A program made the translations under genes and the position numbers. From Dendrophyllia cribrosa (lineage: Eukaryota > Cnidaria > Anthozoa > Scleractinia > Dendrophylliidae), in NCBI GenBank assembly GCA_024195265.1, contig JAJLRJ010000002.1:52320043-52384042 (forward strand): a DNA stretch of 64,000 nt, read 5' to 3'. The notes under the pieces were generated by a model. It was not told the DNA's origin and made no database searches. It was given only the letters and a program-made list of their open reading frames with translations. This document shows, one piece after another, positions 43,845 to 55,301 of this stretch (position 1 is the first letter of the stretch; each line of letters opens with the position of its first letter).

Positions 43845-44220
43845 GTGTGCCGCTGGGACTCTGAGATCCTTAACCTATACTAGACCATTTTAGCTGCATT
43901 TTTCAACCCTATTCTAGACTAAACACCGAAAACCCCTACCCTATCATAGACCAAATTTTTGAACGCTTTCTTTGTATTAGTTACAAGGGGTCAGTAAAAA
44001 TGCCGTACTGCCCGCCGTACCGATTTTTCAATGCCATTTGCCAGTAAACCTTGTCTAGACTAAATTCTTCAAGCAACTGATCAGTTTCTCGGAAAATGAT
44101 ACCCTATTCTAGACCAAAATTCTCTGATTACTATACCCTATCCCAGACTAAACTGCCTGAAAACCATACCCTTCACAGCGGCACATACCTATATAGCTCA
44201 TATATGGGAGTACGCCCCCC
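43845..44220. mobile_element. candidate MITE with inverted GTGCCGCTG ends
   Basis: The left end reads GGGGGTGTGCCGCTGGG; the right side has CAGCGGCAC followed by C-rich sequence. The interior repeats CCCTATTCTAGACCA-like words several times (43910, 43950, 44100, 44140). No coding; target duplication not identified. Confidence 0.5.
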
Positions 44221-45010
44221 CCAATGAACTGCGGGGCTGATCTGAATACGTTCACCATGCCGATCAACGCGGGTGAACGGGTCATTGTGTAATCTATTTG
44301 CGTTGGTTTTCATGCCGGCGTCATTTAGTTCATCGCTACACCGTGCTGAAGAGTTGCAATAACAACGAAACAGCTGTCCACGGTTGCGATCCTACTTTAT
44401 CGGTTTCTGTCGTAATAGTGTCTCGCAAAGATTACTTTTTTACGTAGTCAGATCAGCCCTGCAGTTCATTGTATGTTTGTTCATTTTTTGGCTGGTTAGG
44501 TCTCTCGCAGATCCTACGTATACCGTTAGCAGCATTATCGTTTTTCAGCGACCCTTTTATTTTGTTCAATGTTTATCGCTTCAGAGTTATTTGAAATCAA
44601 ACAGTCTGTTACATGTTTAAACATTTGTTGGATCAATATATCAAAGACAGCACAAAAATGTTAGAGAATGAACAAAAAAAATCATTAGATACTTTATGGG
44701 CGAAGCGTGGATAACACACTGGCAATAAGGTTTTACAAAAAATTGAGTAATCGAATGGGCGACAACAGACAAATTATGATATTTCTTCTCGCCACGGTCA
44801 CTTTTGATTATTTTAATAGGTTCAATAGGCAGGAAGAAAAATCCATTCGGCATCGGTTAAATTTTCTTTATGATACACGTATACGTCGGAAGGTGCGCGC
44901 GTTCCTGTTGGCTGAAATCCGTAGGTTTTTATTTTTTCAGAGTATTAATTATAAAATTAAGCGTGTCTTATTTATCCGAAGTGCGTTCCCTGAGGCAAAG
45001 CTTAAACGTT
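44221..45010. other. intergenic, nothing recognised
   Basis: Short open frames on the plus strand (44384-44620, 44707-45012) have no domain or splice support. Confidence 0.35.
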
Positions 45011-45011
45011 A

Positions 45012-45500
45012 GTAGTATATCCAAACTGGCCTTTGTTTCACGGATCGCTGATTAAGAATTGGGAAAGGATTGGACCCATTGTTCCGGTGTATGAACAATG
45101 AGGTAGATCCGGAGCAAAGGCCAGGAAGGATATAACGCGAAGGGACGGGTGGGTGGGCACTTAAAAAATTATCCATAGACTCTTCCCAGCTCCAAACAAG
45201 CGCCCCCACCCAACCCAGACTTCCCCTCCCTATTATCTGAGAACACGCATCGAACGAGTGGCCGTGGGTTTTACGGCAAAAGAGGTCTACAAGAAGGGAA
45301 TGTTTACATTTATAGTCTTGAATATATTAACTGGTGTGAGTCCCATGCTTTCTGTCACATTCCAGCGCTTAATCCGCTTCCGTGGAATATATTGGCCAGT
45401 TTAAATCGTAGTATATCCAAACTGGCCTTTGTTTCACGGATCGCTGATGAATTGGGAAAGGATTGGACCCATTGTTCTGTGTATGAACAATGAGGTGGAT
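45012..45500 (+). repeat. direct duplication (45012-45105 and 45409-45498)
   Basis: Both copies read AGTATATCCAAACTGGCCTT, TGTTTCACGGATCGCTGAT, then GAATTGGGAAAGGATTGGAC, CCATTGTTC and GTATGAACAATGAGGT. They are 0.4 kb apart and differ by small indels. Confidence 0.85.
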
Positions 45501-45655
45501 ATCACTCCGCAAGGCACCGGGGTTGTAGTCCCGCAGCCTCCTCCCACCCAAGCGACCCATTTTCGCATATCTCACTATCCTTCCCCAAACCTTACTCCTC
45601 AAACCTAACATTGCATCGCAACGCTAACATTGCATTCCTAGCTGTTCCATGTGGT

Positions 45656-45659
<4 letters not shown>

Positions 45660-45708
<49 letters not shown>

Positions 45709-46208
45709 NNNNNNNNNNNNNNNNNNNNNNNNNNNNNNNNNNNNNNNNNNNNNNNNNNNNNNNNNNNNNNNNNNNNNNNNNNNNNNNNNNNNNNNNNNNN
45801 NNNNNNNNNNNNNNNNNNNNNNNNNNNNNNNNNNNNNNNNNNNNNNNNNNNNNNNNNNNNNNNNNNNNNNNNNNNNNNNNNNNNNNNNNNNNNNNNNNNN
45901 NNNNNNNNNNNNNNNNNNNNNNNNNNNNNNNNNNNNNNNNNNNNNNNNNNNNNNNNNNNNNNNNNNNNNNNNNNNNNNNNNNNNNNNNNNNNNNNNNNNN
46001 NNNNNNNNNNNNNNNNNNNNNNNNNNNNNNNNNNNNNNNNNNNNNNNNNNNNNNNNNNNNNNNNNNNNNNNNNNNNNNNNNNNNNNNNNNNNNNNNNNNN
46101 NNNNNNNNNNNNNNNNNNNNNNNNNNNNNNNNNNNNNNNNNNNNNNNNNNNNNNNNNNNNNNNNNNNNNNNNNNNNNNNNNNNNNNNNNNNNNNNNNNNN
46201 NNNNNNNN
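45660..46208. other. poly(G) run followed by assembly gap (500 N)
   Basis: 49 G residues (45660-45708) run directly into 500 unresolved bases. The round gap size indicates a placeholder length. Sequencing or assembly probably failed at the homopolymer. Reading frames bridging it are meaningless. Confidence 0.98.
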
Positions 46209-48190
46209 TTCTATTTGCAAGCACTCGAGTGCAGAGTAAATAAGGTGATGGTCCATGTGTACGGAAAACTAAAACAGGTTTGCTTACCTTTCTTTCGCTC
46301 TTGTTGCGTTGCCGGATGCTTTGAAGAAACGCAGATAGGTGTTTTGCCCCTGCTGACTTCTGGGGGCGCTTTCTATTCGGCCAAAATTTCCAAAATTTTT
46401 GGTCGGAAATCCAATGGAACAGAAAATTTTTGGGAGAAAATTCCGAAATTTTCGGGATACGTTTTGAGGTTGTCCTCTTTGATGGAAATTCGGAATGAAC
46501 AAAACTTTTCTGTTCCGTTCGTAATTTGTCTCGGCCCTAGTCTCTTAAGTAGGCTGAAAACTCGGGAAAGATGGCGACCGACCAGTCAGAAGGGCGTACC
46601 AGTGTTCATCGTGTGGGTATTTTTGTACCGATCTCCAATTATTATTGCATTACTCGTGCTTTGGAGCTGCAACTGGCAACAGCAAGATCAACTGTGTTTA
46701 GTTTTGTCTCATTTGGTAAAAGTCCGTTTTACTCGTCGGTTTTGTTCCCGCCATTTAGCCAAATAGGAAGGAATGTTTGCTTCAAAGTACCCGTTTACGC
46801 GATTTAAACGTCTCCAGGCATAAAACAGCCAACGGTAGCAAAAAGTATAATATCGTCGCTGTTGTCAAGAAAAGCAGAACTTAATGTTTCGGAATCATCT
46901 TGTTTTTAAAGCCGCGAAAACATTTAAAAAGTCCCATTTTGAAGGGTATGTTTTTGAATACGTTTTTAACAAGGGTTTTATTAGAATTAGTTATTAACTA
47001 GAGTTTTATTTAGAGTAAGGACTTCAATTTTTATAAAATTTTAATGTTTATCTTAGTTTTTTTAATGAGTGTCACCAATTAGTGTAAGAAACGCTGGAAC
47101 GGTTGACACCTGAATAAAGTTTACTTCTACTACTACTCACGCCGGCCCGGCATGCCCTTGGAACAGAGCACGCGATAAACCGAAAACTCGAACCGGAAAT
47201 TTTGGCCGAATGAAAAGCGCCCTGGGTATTACCAAGATGGCAGATGACTCATTTCAAATTTCTCTCGGTCTTCCAAGATGGCGGCCATGTCAAATTCCCG
47301 ACTCTGAGGCAACGTGTAAATGTCAAAATTCCTTCCCAGGGAAAGGCTCTCTCAGTCAATTTCCTTTGGGTAGCCCTCCCCCCGCCCCCTCCCCCCCCCC
47401 CCCCCCCCCCACACACCCTGGGGCTTAACATTGATAGGTGCATAATTTGAAGACTTTATTTAGCGAAAAATGGGATTGTTTTTTTCTTTGTAACATGCCT
47501 GTCATTGTAAACAAAACTTAAACCTCTGGACTGAACTTATGTGGATTATGGACTGTGAAATGTGTGGCATATTTATGAAGATTTTCACTGATTTCCTTGC
47601 TTTTTAAAATAGTCTTTTTATATCTAACAGAAACAATTTAGGGTTTGGGAAGTATTAGACGAGTGTGGATTTACTCGGGAAGCAATAAAATTAAGTATTC
47701 GAAACGAGTGAACCCAAATTGGTAGCTTCCGACACTCAAGAACACGCCAGGACACGTTTATTGTGCAATATTAGTTATTTTGTTTGGGGGAGGGGTGCGT
47801 GACTCGTTTCAGACCTTCCTCTGCTCTATTGGTGGTGCAAGAGCGTGCTTACTGAAGTTCCTTCGATCGTTATAAACATGTTTATAAAAGCAAGCGATAT
47901 TATCCGCGTTTACTGTTGTAAAACAAAACGATACTGTAACCAGATTTGGCTGTTGGATTTGTGAGACATCGATGGTTAGTTTGATGCAGCTTAATTCTGT
48001 GACATTCATCGATCGCTTCACTTTGACAAATGTTGGTTAGATATTCTGCAAGGTAAGCGCTTGTCTGCAGCCGTTTTCTGTGATTATTTCAAAATACAAC
48101 CATATGTTTTCCACATTTTTTTCGTTTTAGGAGACGTCTAGGAGGAAGTCATGATCATTTAAGGGAAATGACTTTGCTTTGAGATTTATA
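46209..48190. other. no gene supported; possible LINE 3' end near 47080-47140
   Basis: AATAAAG followed by (CTA)n at 47112-47137 resembles a non-LTR retrotransposon 3' end. A C/A homopolymer region lies at 47378-47413. The open frame just after the gap has no domain. Confidence 0.35.
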
Positions 48191-48198
48191 TTCTTTGT

Positions 48199-48333
48199 AT
48201 AGAGATTTTGCACGGCAGCCATGTTGCATGGCAGGAACAATGAAAATGTTTTGCATTAGAAAGAACATTCTTTCCCACAGGGAAAATAATCTATTGTTCC
48301 TGCCATGCAACATGGCTGCCGTCCAAAACCTCT
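48199..48333. mobile_element. foldback MITE, ~41-bp arms
   Basis: The left arm begins AGAGATTTTGCACGGCAGCC and continues ATGTTGCATGGCAGGAACAAT. The right arm is its reverse complement with two mismatches (ending GGCTGCCGTCCAAAACCTCT). The spacer is about 53 nt. Confidence 0.85.
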
Positions 48334-48912
48334 ATATATCGCTACCGTGTGTGATTTCGCTGTGTTTACACAAGTAGCATAGCGAACTGTAACCAATTAT
48401 TAAGCAATCATAATTCAAATATTTACCGTTCTAATTTCGACGGAATTGTTAAAAATTAAATCGCTGTGATTTTCGGATGTGTTCTATTTTTGGTAAAAGG
48501 AAAGCAGGTTGAACTTTTCTAACCAAATCAATTGTCAAACAGTTGAGTTTAGATCATATAAATCGTTGAACAAAACACGTCCCGGCAAGTGAAAAAACTG
48601 CTGAGTAAACAATTCTCAAGCATAACGTCATGGAGTCACGCTCAAGTTCCACACATCTCGTATTTATATATATTATGTCACGCTATGGTAGGCTGTTAAT
48701 TATTTGATCGATCATGTTGATATTGTTACTTTATTTGAAATCCTATCACCGATTCTCTAAAATGCCTGTGTATAAACAATCCTGATTCCTCGTAGTAGGT
48801 GGTTTCAAGCATTTAAAAGCGAAACAAATATATAAAGTTCTAAACTTATGTTTTTTGTAACAGTATCGAGCCGATCAGAGAAAAATATAGACCTGAAATT
48901 ATAGCTTACTAA

Positions 48913-49138
48913 GGGATGGACCATTTTATTTTTGTGGAAGGGGGGAGGGGGGTGGGGGGGGGGGGGGGGGGGGAGGAGTTGAGGAAATGTGCTGGACATT
49001 AACTTTTTTTTCCGTCTTGATGTTGTGCAAGAATTTTTTTTCGGGATTGTTCAATATTTTTTGCCTTTGGCTCGCTGTGCATGATTTTTTTTTTTTACAT
49101 TTGACGTGCAGGAATTTTTATTAGTAATAGCCCAACCC

Positions 49139-49173
<35 letters not shown>

Positions 49174-49200
49174 TTCTTAAAAATAAAATGGTCTGTCCCC
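48913..49200. mobile_element. MITE with poly(G)/poly(C) in inverted ends
   Basis: The left end is GGGATGGACCATTTTATTTT then GAAGGGGGG and a long G run (to 48973). The right end is a C run (49139-49173) then CTTCTTAAAAATAAAATGGT, CTGTCCC. The homopolymers are therefore part of the inverted repeat. No coding; no clear target duplication. Confidence 0.75.
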
Positions 49201-49752
49201 AACAAGTGCTTCAGTGAAGCGGGCTGTGGAATGTAGATGTAAATGTGGACTGGATTGTGCATATTAATAGATTCTAGATTGTATATTGTGGATTGCTAAT
49301 ATAAAACTCTAAAATAAAAACCGGGTGGAAACTCATGACAAAAAATTGGGTGATATTTGCCTATATAGTATTTTCACTCGTCACCAGGCTCCCAATTTGA
49401 CCCTAAAAGCATAGGAAAAAGGTCATTTTTTGAAAACAAATCAAAATTGCGCGCATTTCTGAGTTACTTTTCTGTAATCCACACTCGAATTCCAGTACTA
49501 TGGTTATTATTCTATCTAGGAACGTTAAGATATTTTAATAACTTAAAAAAAAAGTTTCGTCATTTTGACGGAATTTCGTATAAATGCTTGTATGGAGTTC
49601 GACCGTGCGGTCATCATTTTAAAGGTTCTAACTCCTTTAAACGGTTTAACACTGTCTTATTTCCATCTGTCAAACTGACTTTTCCTTTTCACTTAAAGTT
49701 ACATGAAGTAAAACATATTTCACACTTTAGAGTAAAATTAGAAAATAGATCA

Positions 49753-49833
49753 GAATAGTGTATGCATCGAACCCGAGTCGTTCGCTTCATAACTAATATC
49801 CTTATCCAGTGTACCAACGAGGTCTGGCTGCCT
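49753..49833 (-). repeat. tRNA-like (SINE head or tRNA pseudogene)
   Basis: On the minus strand, CTCGTTGGTACACTGGATAA resembles an A-box/D-arm region and GGGTTCGATGC a B box, about 35 nt apart. The acceptor stem does not pair well, so a working tRNA is unlikely. Confidence 0.4.
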
Positions 49834-50224
49834 AGAGATGTAATTTTTAACATATTTATAGAGTTACCCATAGCAGTAAATGAAAGCTAACCGTTTTCAA
49901 ATCACTGCTTAACCCTAAACAATGTAGATCAATGTTCTTTGCTTAACCGGAGCTCTGTTCTCTCAGTCTTCTGAGTAATAAATCGGGTTTTGTTCCCATA
50001 TACGTCAGTAATACAACGATAAAGAATGTTTCATTGTGTAAACCTCATAATGTGTCCAACGTCAGTTTGACAGATGGAAATAAGTCTCAACCCTTTTTAA
50101 CAGGGGCAATGTCAACATCCACACTCGGTTTTGAAAAAGCTGGAGTCTAGTAAATATTCTGGTGGGAAATTTGCTTTCGTTCGAGCGAAAAACCCTCCGT
50201 CATTTTGCACTTTTCAGCCGCACG

Positions 50225-50290
50225 ATGCTTCGACTGAGTGTATTATGGCTTCCTTTGGTCGGCATCGTGTTTACGTTCGCTTGCTCGTCT
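50225..50290 (+). CDS. candidate signal-peptide exon
   Basis: ATG at 50225 encodes MLRLSVLWLPLVGIVFTFAC followed by SSVSA, a textbook signal sequence, but the frame stops right after. A GTCAGT inside the SSV codons could act as a weak donor. No second exon was linked. Chance hydrophobic coding is a fair alternative. Confidence 0.22.
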
Positions 50291-50611
50291 GTCAGTGCAT
50301 GACCTTGCAGTGAGAACGAGGGAAATTAGAAAAAAAGCGGAAATCACGGCTATCAATGAAACCCCGTGCTTCAAGGTTAAATAAACAAGTAAGATAGTAT
50401 TGATATCGGAAATATTTCCGTATAACACCATACATTCATTAACGTTCTTAATACTAAAACAAAAGCCAAAACAATGGAAATCCAAAACAAAACAATAGCG
50501 CGCGCGCCCGGAGCAAATTTCTCGTTTGAGGAGTAAATATTTTGGTATGAGACCAAACGAGCCAGTTCCGAAGCCCAACGGGCTATTTGTTCTATTATTA
50601 GGGGACTAAGG

Positions 50612-50672
50612 CGAGGGGAATATGAAGTGGGGAATATGTCGGGGGAATATGGCGAGGGGAATATATAATTCT
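50612..50672 (+). repeat. short tandem repeat of GGGGAATAT
   Basis: Four copies of GGGGAATAT separated by 7-8 nt of variable purine-rich sequence. Confidence 0.75.
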
Positions 50673-50949
50673 TTGTTTTGCTATTGTTAACAGCTATTGT
50701 CTTCAGCCCAGCCTCTCCCCTGTTACAATCAAAGCCGCACCCAGCTTTTCAGACACTGTAATGAACGGGGTTATGTGATACATTCCCCTGAAAAGAACAA
50801 AGAAAACTGAGCTTGGTGAAAAATAAAGTGTGATAGTCACCAGCGGCTGCGATGGTGTTAATTATAACGAATTCTATTCCTTGAATTAAATTCTGACCTT
50901 TTGTTTAAACCATGCGGTTGGAGGGTGCACAGTTGGGCATTCCAGAAAG

Positions 50950-51260
50950 CTTCCCTGGTTAACAAACAATTTCTTAATTGTAAATTCAAAAATTTTATCT
51001 ATTTAGTTACTTGTAAGAAATGTTCCATTCAGTACATCGGCTCTACTAGTAACGAATTCGAAGTTAGATTTCGCAACCACAAATCTTCTATGACTACAAA
51101 CAAAAAATACTTGCGAGGTTGCAGTTCATTTCAATAGAGAAGATCATGTTTTGTCAGATTTTGAATTCGAATTTGTAATTATTAAGCAAATATGTTATTC
51201 TAGTACCAGTAATAACAATAGTCTTGATGTGCGTTTGTTAACTGGAGACGTTTAAATTTG
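50950..51260 (+). mobile_element. Penelope-like element fragment: GIY-YIG endonuclease
   Basis: The frame reads FIYLVTCKKCSIQYIGST and VRFRNHKSSM, the GIY-YIG signature plus the conserved Arg and His. After a frameshift near 51115 it continues EVAVHFNREDHVLSDFEF and SLDVRLLTGD. The C-terminal order matches the copy at 62240-62690. Reverse transcriptase is absent; the element is truncated at both ends. Confidence 0.75.
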
Positions 51261-51347
51261 TAGTGTCAATCCAGTAAATATTAGTATCGGTAATGTATCG
51301 GCGGATTCTCATTGAGTGACGGTCGATAGTCTATATCGGTGGGCTGG

Positions 51348-51402
51348 CGGTCGACTAGCGGCCGACTAGCGGCCGACTAGCGGCCGACTAGCGGCCGACT
51401 AT
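51348..51402 (+). repeat. 11-bp tandem repeat (GCGGCCGACTA)
   Basis: Four to five near-perfect copies of GCGGCCGACTA, inside a region (51280-51490) with many CGA-rich, partly palindromic words (CGGTCGA, CGATCG). Confidence 0.9.
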
Positions 51403-51499
51403 CGTTTGATATCCGACCGACGTAACGATCGCATGTCGATCGAGTAACGACCGATACGTTGACCAATATATCGGTTGATATGCCGGTCGAGGCACCCTA

Positions 51500-52240
51500 T
51501 AAGATACCTGATCCAGCGAGGCTGCCTTAGGGTAGCTTTAGCCGCTACCCTCTAGGACGTCTGGCTATTCAGATTACTTCTAAATCAAATCATCTCTATG
51601 TTCCTGCGGTTAGGACCAAGTCAACTCCAGCCGGGAAACAGTTTTGAACTCCTTATCATAGTAATTTTTAATATTGGATATTTTATTACTGGACAGACCA
51701 GCATTTTTTATAATGCTGATAGATTATATTTTCCAGGATAAATAAAGCAGTTATTACTCGTGGCGGAGCACACGAGTTGTAAATCCGGCTCTGACTTTTC
51801 TTATTTTTTTTTCGTGTCACATTAGCGCATGCAAATTTATGCACGCATATTTAAGTTTATGTCGACGACTATATGGCTTTCGGCCATGAAATCCATAGCG
51901 CAAAATCTATCCGTGTGTTGACTTGTGAAGCAAAATAAAGAACTACGTACAGCGTACAATTGCAAGACAATTTAAGGCATTCATGGATGGATAGGACCGT
52001 TTGATATTGTGTTCGCCGTTAATTCCTGTGGGATTTTTGCTCCGGCAAGTTTTGTGTTTTATATAACTGATATAACTTGCTATTTGCTTAGCGATCGAGC
52101 TTAAGTGTCGGCTACTTTTTGAATGTAGTGAATGTAGTGTAGTCTTACTTTAAAACCCGTGTATACGTGAAAGCGTAATGAACGGGTTATCGGTTTAAAC
52201 GGTGGCTAAATAAAATTCACTCACTCACTCACTCGCTCCT
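51500..52240 (+). repeat. probable non-LTR retrotransposon 3' ends
   Basis: Near 51588 a short frame (LYVPAVRTKSTPAGKQF) resembles the end of LINE polyproteins. A separate 3' terminus ends in AATAAAATT(CACT)n at 52209-52235. Both are remnants; no reverse transcriptase is left. Confidence 0.4.
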
Positions 52241-52454
52241 TCCATCAGCTGTAAACTTAGTGAGTAAATGCTTTGTTATCGAATACGTTTCGTAACAAGA
52301 ACAACGTGAATCCAACGATAACAATCATTAATTTGATGTAAACGAATATAGACAACAATAAGCTTACAGATGTTTCGCATTTGGAGATTTCAAGTGCAGC
52401 ATTAAAATCGATCTGAAAGGATTTTGCAACCGGAACACGCGTTTTAATGCATGA

Positions 52455-52530
52455 TCTACCTTACTCGATAACGTAGTGGATTGACTTTGTGGCTTAGTCC
52501 CCGAAGGCCCGAGTTCGAGTCCCCCTAATT
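52455..52530 (+). repeat. tRNA-like sequence with T run (SINE or tRNA pseudogene)
   Basis: GATAACGTAGTGGATTG resembles an A-box region and GAGTTCGAGTCCCC is a good B box. A run of T follows directly, as at pol III terminators. The anticodon arm is not convincing. Confidence 0.5.
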
Positions 52531-52837
52531 TTTTTTTTTTTCCTTTTTTTCTTTCTTTCTTCCAACGTGATGAACTGTTTTTTTTTTCTTCGTCAAAAAT
52601 CCTTACGTTTAATTTTTTTTTTTTAAATATCGTACCGTGTCAGTGTGAAAACGTAAGCTTACGGCAATATTGCGTTACGCGTTATTAGCATTTCTTCTCC
52701 ACGGGTTGGCTCTAAGGAGCCTTTGATTAGACATAATTTTAAGCTTATGTTTCCCCATGAAAAAACTCAAAACACTCGGAAAACAATGCTGCAATGAGTT
52801 AAAGGCGCCACGAGTTCAAGCTGTGTACAGCTTCTTG

Positions 52838-52910
52838 TTATTATTATCATCATCATCATCACCATCATCATCGTTATCATCGTTATCATCATTATTATTA
52901 TTATTACTAG
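52838..52910 (+). repeat. ATC/ATT/GTT trinucleotide microsatellite
   Basis: Runs of (ATC)n, (GTTATC)n and (ATT)n occur in sequence. Serine- or isoleucine-rich frames across it are artefacts. Confidence 0.95.
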
Positions 52911-52914
52911 AAAT

Positions 52915-53830
52915 ACGTGTCTCGCAGAACCTCGCGAAGCTCGAGGGAGGATGCACTGCAAAATTTTAACGATGTGGGAGGGAGAGATGGAATTTCTGAT
53001 TTAACTGGTGAGGTTGGGTTGCTTGCTGGCAATGGCCCCAAAATTTAAAGTTGAGACATTTTCGTTCCCAGTCTCTTCCATTTAAATTGTACTTCCCAAA
53101 ATAAAAGAAATGGGGGCTGGTGCTGGTCAGTTTTGGGTTTTGAGCTGTGGGTCGCTGTAACTGCTATGGGACTGAGTACCAAAAAATCCTCAGGCCCTTC
53201 CTTCCTTTTATCCAAATTGTAAAGAGAAATTCTCCTTACTAAACCATTCGAATGTTATTTCTTATTGAACTATTTTATGAAGAATGCTGTGAACTCAAGA
53301 TAACGTATACGTATACAAAGCACATTTCACTCACTGTTCATTCACAGACAATCATGTAAATGTTGTATATTTGGGAAATAATTTCCACCCTTGTAATCTG
53401 CAGTTTTGATCATTTATCTGTAGTTTTGATCATTTAAAAAGTTCCTTAGTGACCTAAGTGAAAATATCAATAAACATCAAATTACAGTGTGTACTATGAA
53501 GAGAATTATTTTTCAATGTTTGATTATCCTCTCAGTAGTTTAGCCACTCAAATCTTTTTTTTTTTTTTGCAAAAGCCGGTGATTTGAGGTACATTTCTTA
53601 ATCGCTCTTCTTCTCTAAGCCTTTCCTGTAATCAGTGTTTGCTTTTCCCTACCGTCTCAGGTATGAAAGATATTCGTCACGAGTACTTAGCTGATCGTGT
53701 ATTAAATTCTTGCCGCCTCTCGTTGCGTCTACAAACAGAATCATTTTGTCCAACACTTCCAGTCCGTGTCGCCTCTCCTGATCGGTTTCGTTCAGAATTA
53801 TAATGGCGGCAATCGGTCAAGGCGTTTGAA
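52915..53830. other. intergenic, nothing recognised
   Basis: No supported exon or named repeat. Confidence 0.4.
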
Positions 53831-53835
53831 CCTAG

Positions 53836-54006
53836 TCAAACGGTGTGCCTGGGCTGTTCGAAGTCTTTGTAATCTATGCTCTCGTTGTCTCTTCGTTGCT
53901 CGATCGCGCTGAACTTCAAGTCACCGTTCAGCGGAGTTTCGGTGGTTAATTTTCTCGGACAAGGATTTCCAGCGTTGTTGTGTTTGCTGTTCTTTCTCAT
54001 TTGCAT
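53836..54006 (-). CDS. candidate short coding exon, 56 residues
   Basis: Starting MQMRKNSKHNNAGNPC, the frame continues with PRKLTTETPLNGDLKF and ends DYKDFEQPRHTV plus TGA. The polar, balanced composition is protein-like, and the upstream side (54060-54140) is CpG-rich with an RFX X-box, as at a promoter. There is no domain match, and no splice site was settled. It may be a first exon or a chance frame. Confidence 0.28.
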   Translation of the reverse strand: MQMRKNSKHNNAGNPCPRKLTTETPLNGDLKFSAIEQRRDNESIDYKDFEQPRHTV

Positions 54007-54127
54007 CAGAAATTGGTTGTGTTTCACCGAGAGTCAACATTTTTTCACAGAGCAAGGGTAAACGGCCACCGGCACGGCCGCCATGAATAAACATGAGAGT
54101 GCGCCATTGTCAGCGGTCGCGATTTTT

Positions 54128-54140
54128 GTTGCCAGGCAAC
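54128..54140. promoter_or_regulatory. RFX X-box
   Basis: GTTGCC-A-GGCAAC is a full-consensus X-box. It lies in a locally CpG-rich stretch about 120 nt upstream of the candidate minus-strand start at 54006. Confidence 0.5.
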
Positions 54141-54187
54141 TGCCGGACACCATCAAGTATATATATATATAGACAGTTAAAGTGAGA

Positions 54188-54414
54188 ACAGAAATTTTCA
54201 CAACAAAGATTATGAGTGAAAAAGTCTCCTGGGTCTCCTGATGTTGTTTGTGTTTGTGTTTGTGTTTGTGTAAGTGTGGTTGTCTCAGTTTGTGTAAGTG
54301 TGGTTGTCTCAGTGGCCTAGTGGTTAAAGCATCTGTCCGGTCATCAGGAGACCCGGGTTCAACTCCCGGCTAAGGCACTTTTTCACTCATAATCTTTGTT
54401 GTGAAAATTTCTGT
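54188..54414 (+). mobile_element. tRNA-like SINE unit enclosed in perfect 38-bp inverted repeats
   Basis: The arms 54188-54225 (ACAGAAATTTTCACAACAAA... GAAAAAGT) and 54377-54414 are exact reverse complements. Inside, 54310-54378 holds an A box (TGGCCTAGTGG) and a perfect-type B box (GGGTTCAACTCCC), with GGTCATCAGGAGACCC between. A second inner pair, GGGTCTCCTGATG (54236) and CATCAGGAGACCC (54342), mirrors the region before the B box. The left side also has (TGTGTT)n and a duplicated GTGTGGTTGTCTCAG. Confidence 0.75.
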
Positions 54415-54657
54415 CTATGTATATATTTCAGAAATCGCTGTGAATCGCCTTCCTAACGAGAATAGGTTGGTGATCCAAAGATTATGAGGCAATTAGTTGT
54501 CCATATCTCCCTTCCCACACTAATTTGTATATAATTATATTTTTCGCTCGAATTCACGCGGCTCAGCTCCCGAGGGACGACAAATTTATTAACCTCGCTA
54601 CGCTCGGGCCTTCGGACCCCGCTTCGCTTCGCGAGGAATTATTATTATTATTATTAA

Positions 54658-54773
54658 CAGGGCATTGACTGAGGTCTGCTGCGCTTAAGCTATTGAACTC
54701 TGTTCCAAAGAAACATGGCATTGACTGAGGCCTGCTGCGCTTAAGCTGTTGAACTCCGTTCCAAAGAAATTTC
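54658..54773 (+). repeat. 58-bp tandem duplication
   Basis: Two copies of GGCATTGACTGAGG(T/C)CTGCTGCGCTTAAGCT(A/G)TTGAACTC.GTTCCAAAGAAA. A short (ATT)n lies just to the left. Confidence 0.9.
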
Positions 54774-54986
54774 GTGTTCTTAACTCAAATGAAACGTTTA
54801 AAGGCCTCTTAAATCTTACTTTGTCCCATTGTATTATAGTATTGTATCTTTTACATTATTTTTAAAATTGAATTTTATAGATGAATTTGATTTATAGATT
54901 AATAATACCGGTTGCGATTTTTATTGTAGGATTCATCTTTGTAATGCGCATTTGATCATTTTAGTTTATGAAAAATGCGTAAAATA

Positions 54987-55135
54987 CGTGATTAGATAAA
55001 TAACGCCGAAGCACCAGTTGTTTGCAAAAACAATAATTTGAAAGAAAGGGAAAAGCAATCCGTGATTAGATAAAAAACGCCAAAGCACCAGTTGTTTGCA
55101 AAAACAATAATTTGAAAGAAAGGGGAAAGCAATCC
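54987..55135 (+). repeat. ~75-bp tandem duplication
   Basis: Two nearly identical copies of GTGATTAGATAAA.AACGCC.AAGCACCAGTTG..., ending GAAAGCAATCC-like sequence. Only three differences are visible. Confidence 0.92.
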
Positions 55136-55301
55136 GTTTCCCTTGCGCTCCAAGCTTTTTGTTCACCAGTCACACAAAAATACGTACTGACTTACAGTCT
55201 AGTTTTAAACTGACGTGAATTGTTAAAGTTTAGCCCTTAAACCTTTACTGTTTTTTATTGAGTGAATTTAAGTGCTAATCAACAGAAAATCTGTAACTCA
55301 C

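Noticed and set aside
44384..45012. Two plus-strand frames of 78 and 101 codons
   Set aside because: No recognisable domain, splice support or promoter, and composition is that of the surrounding DNA.
45592..46766. Open frames of 196-371 codons across the N gap
   Set aside because: They consist of unknown residues and poly-Gly/Pro from the homopolymer; the sequence under the gap is unknown.
54310..54378. A functional tRNA gene
   Set aside because: A and B boxes are good but the acceptor stem does not pair as a tRNA and the unit is enclosed in inverted repeats, so a SINE-type element is more likely.
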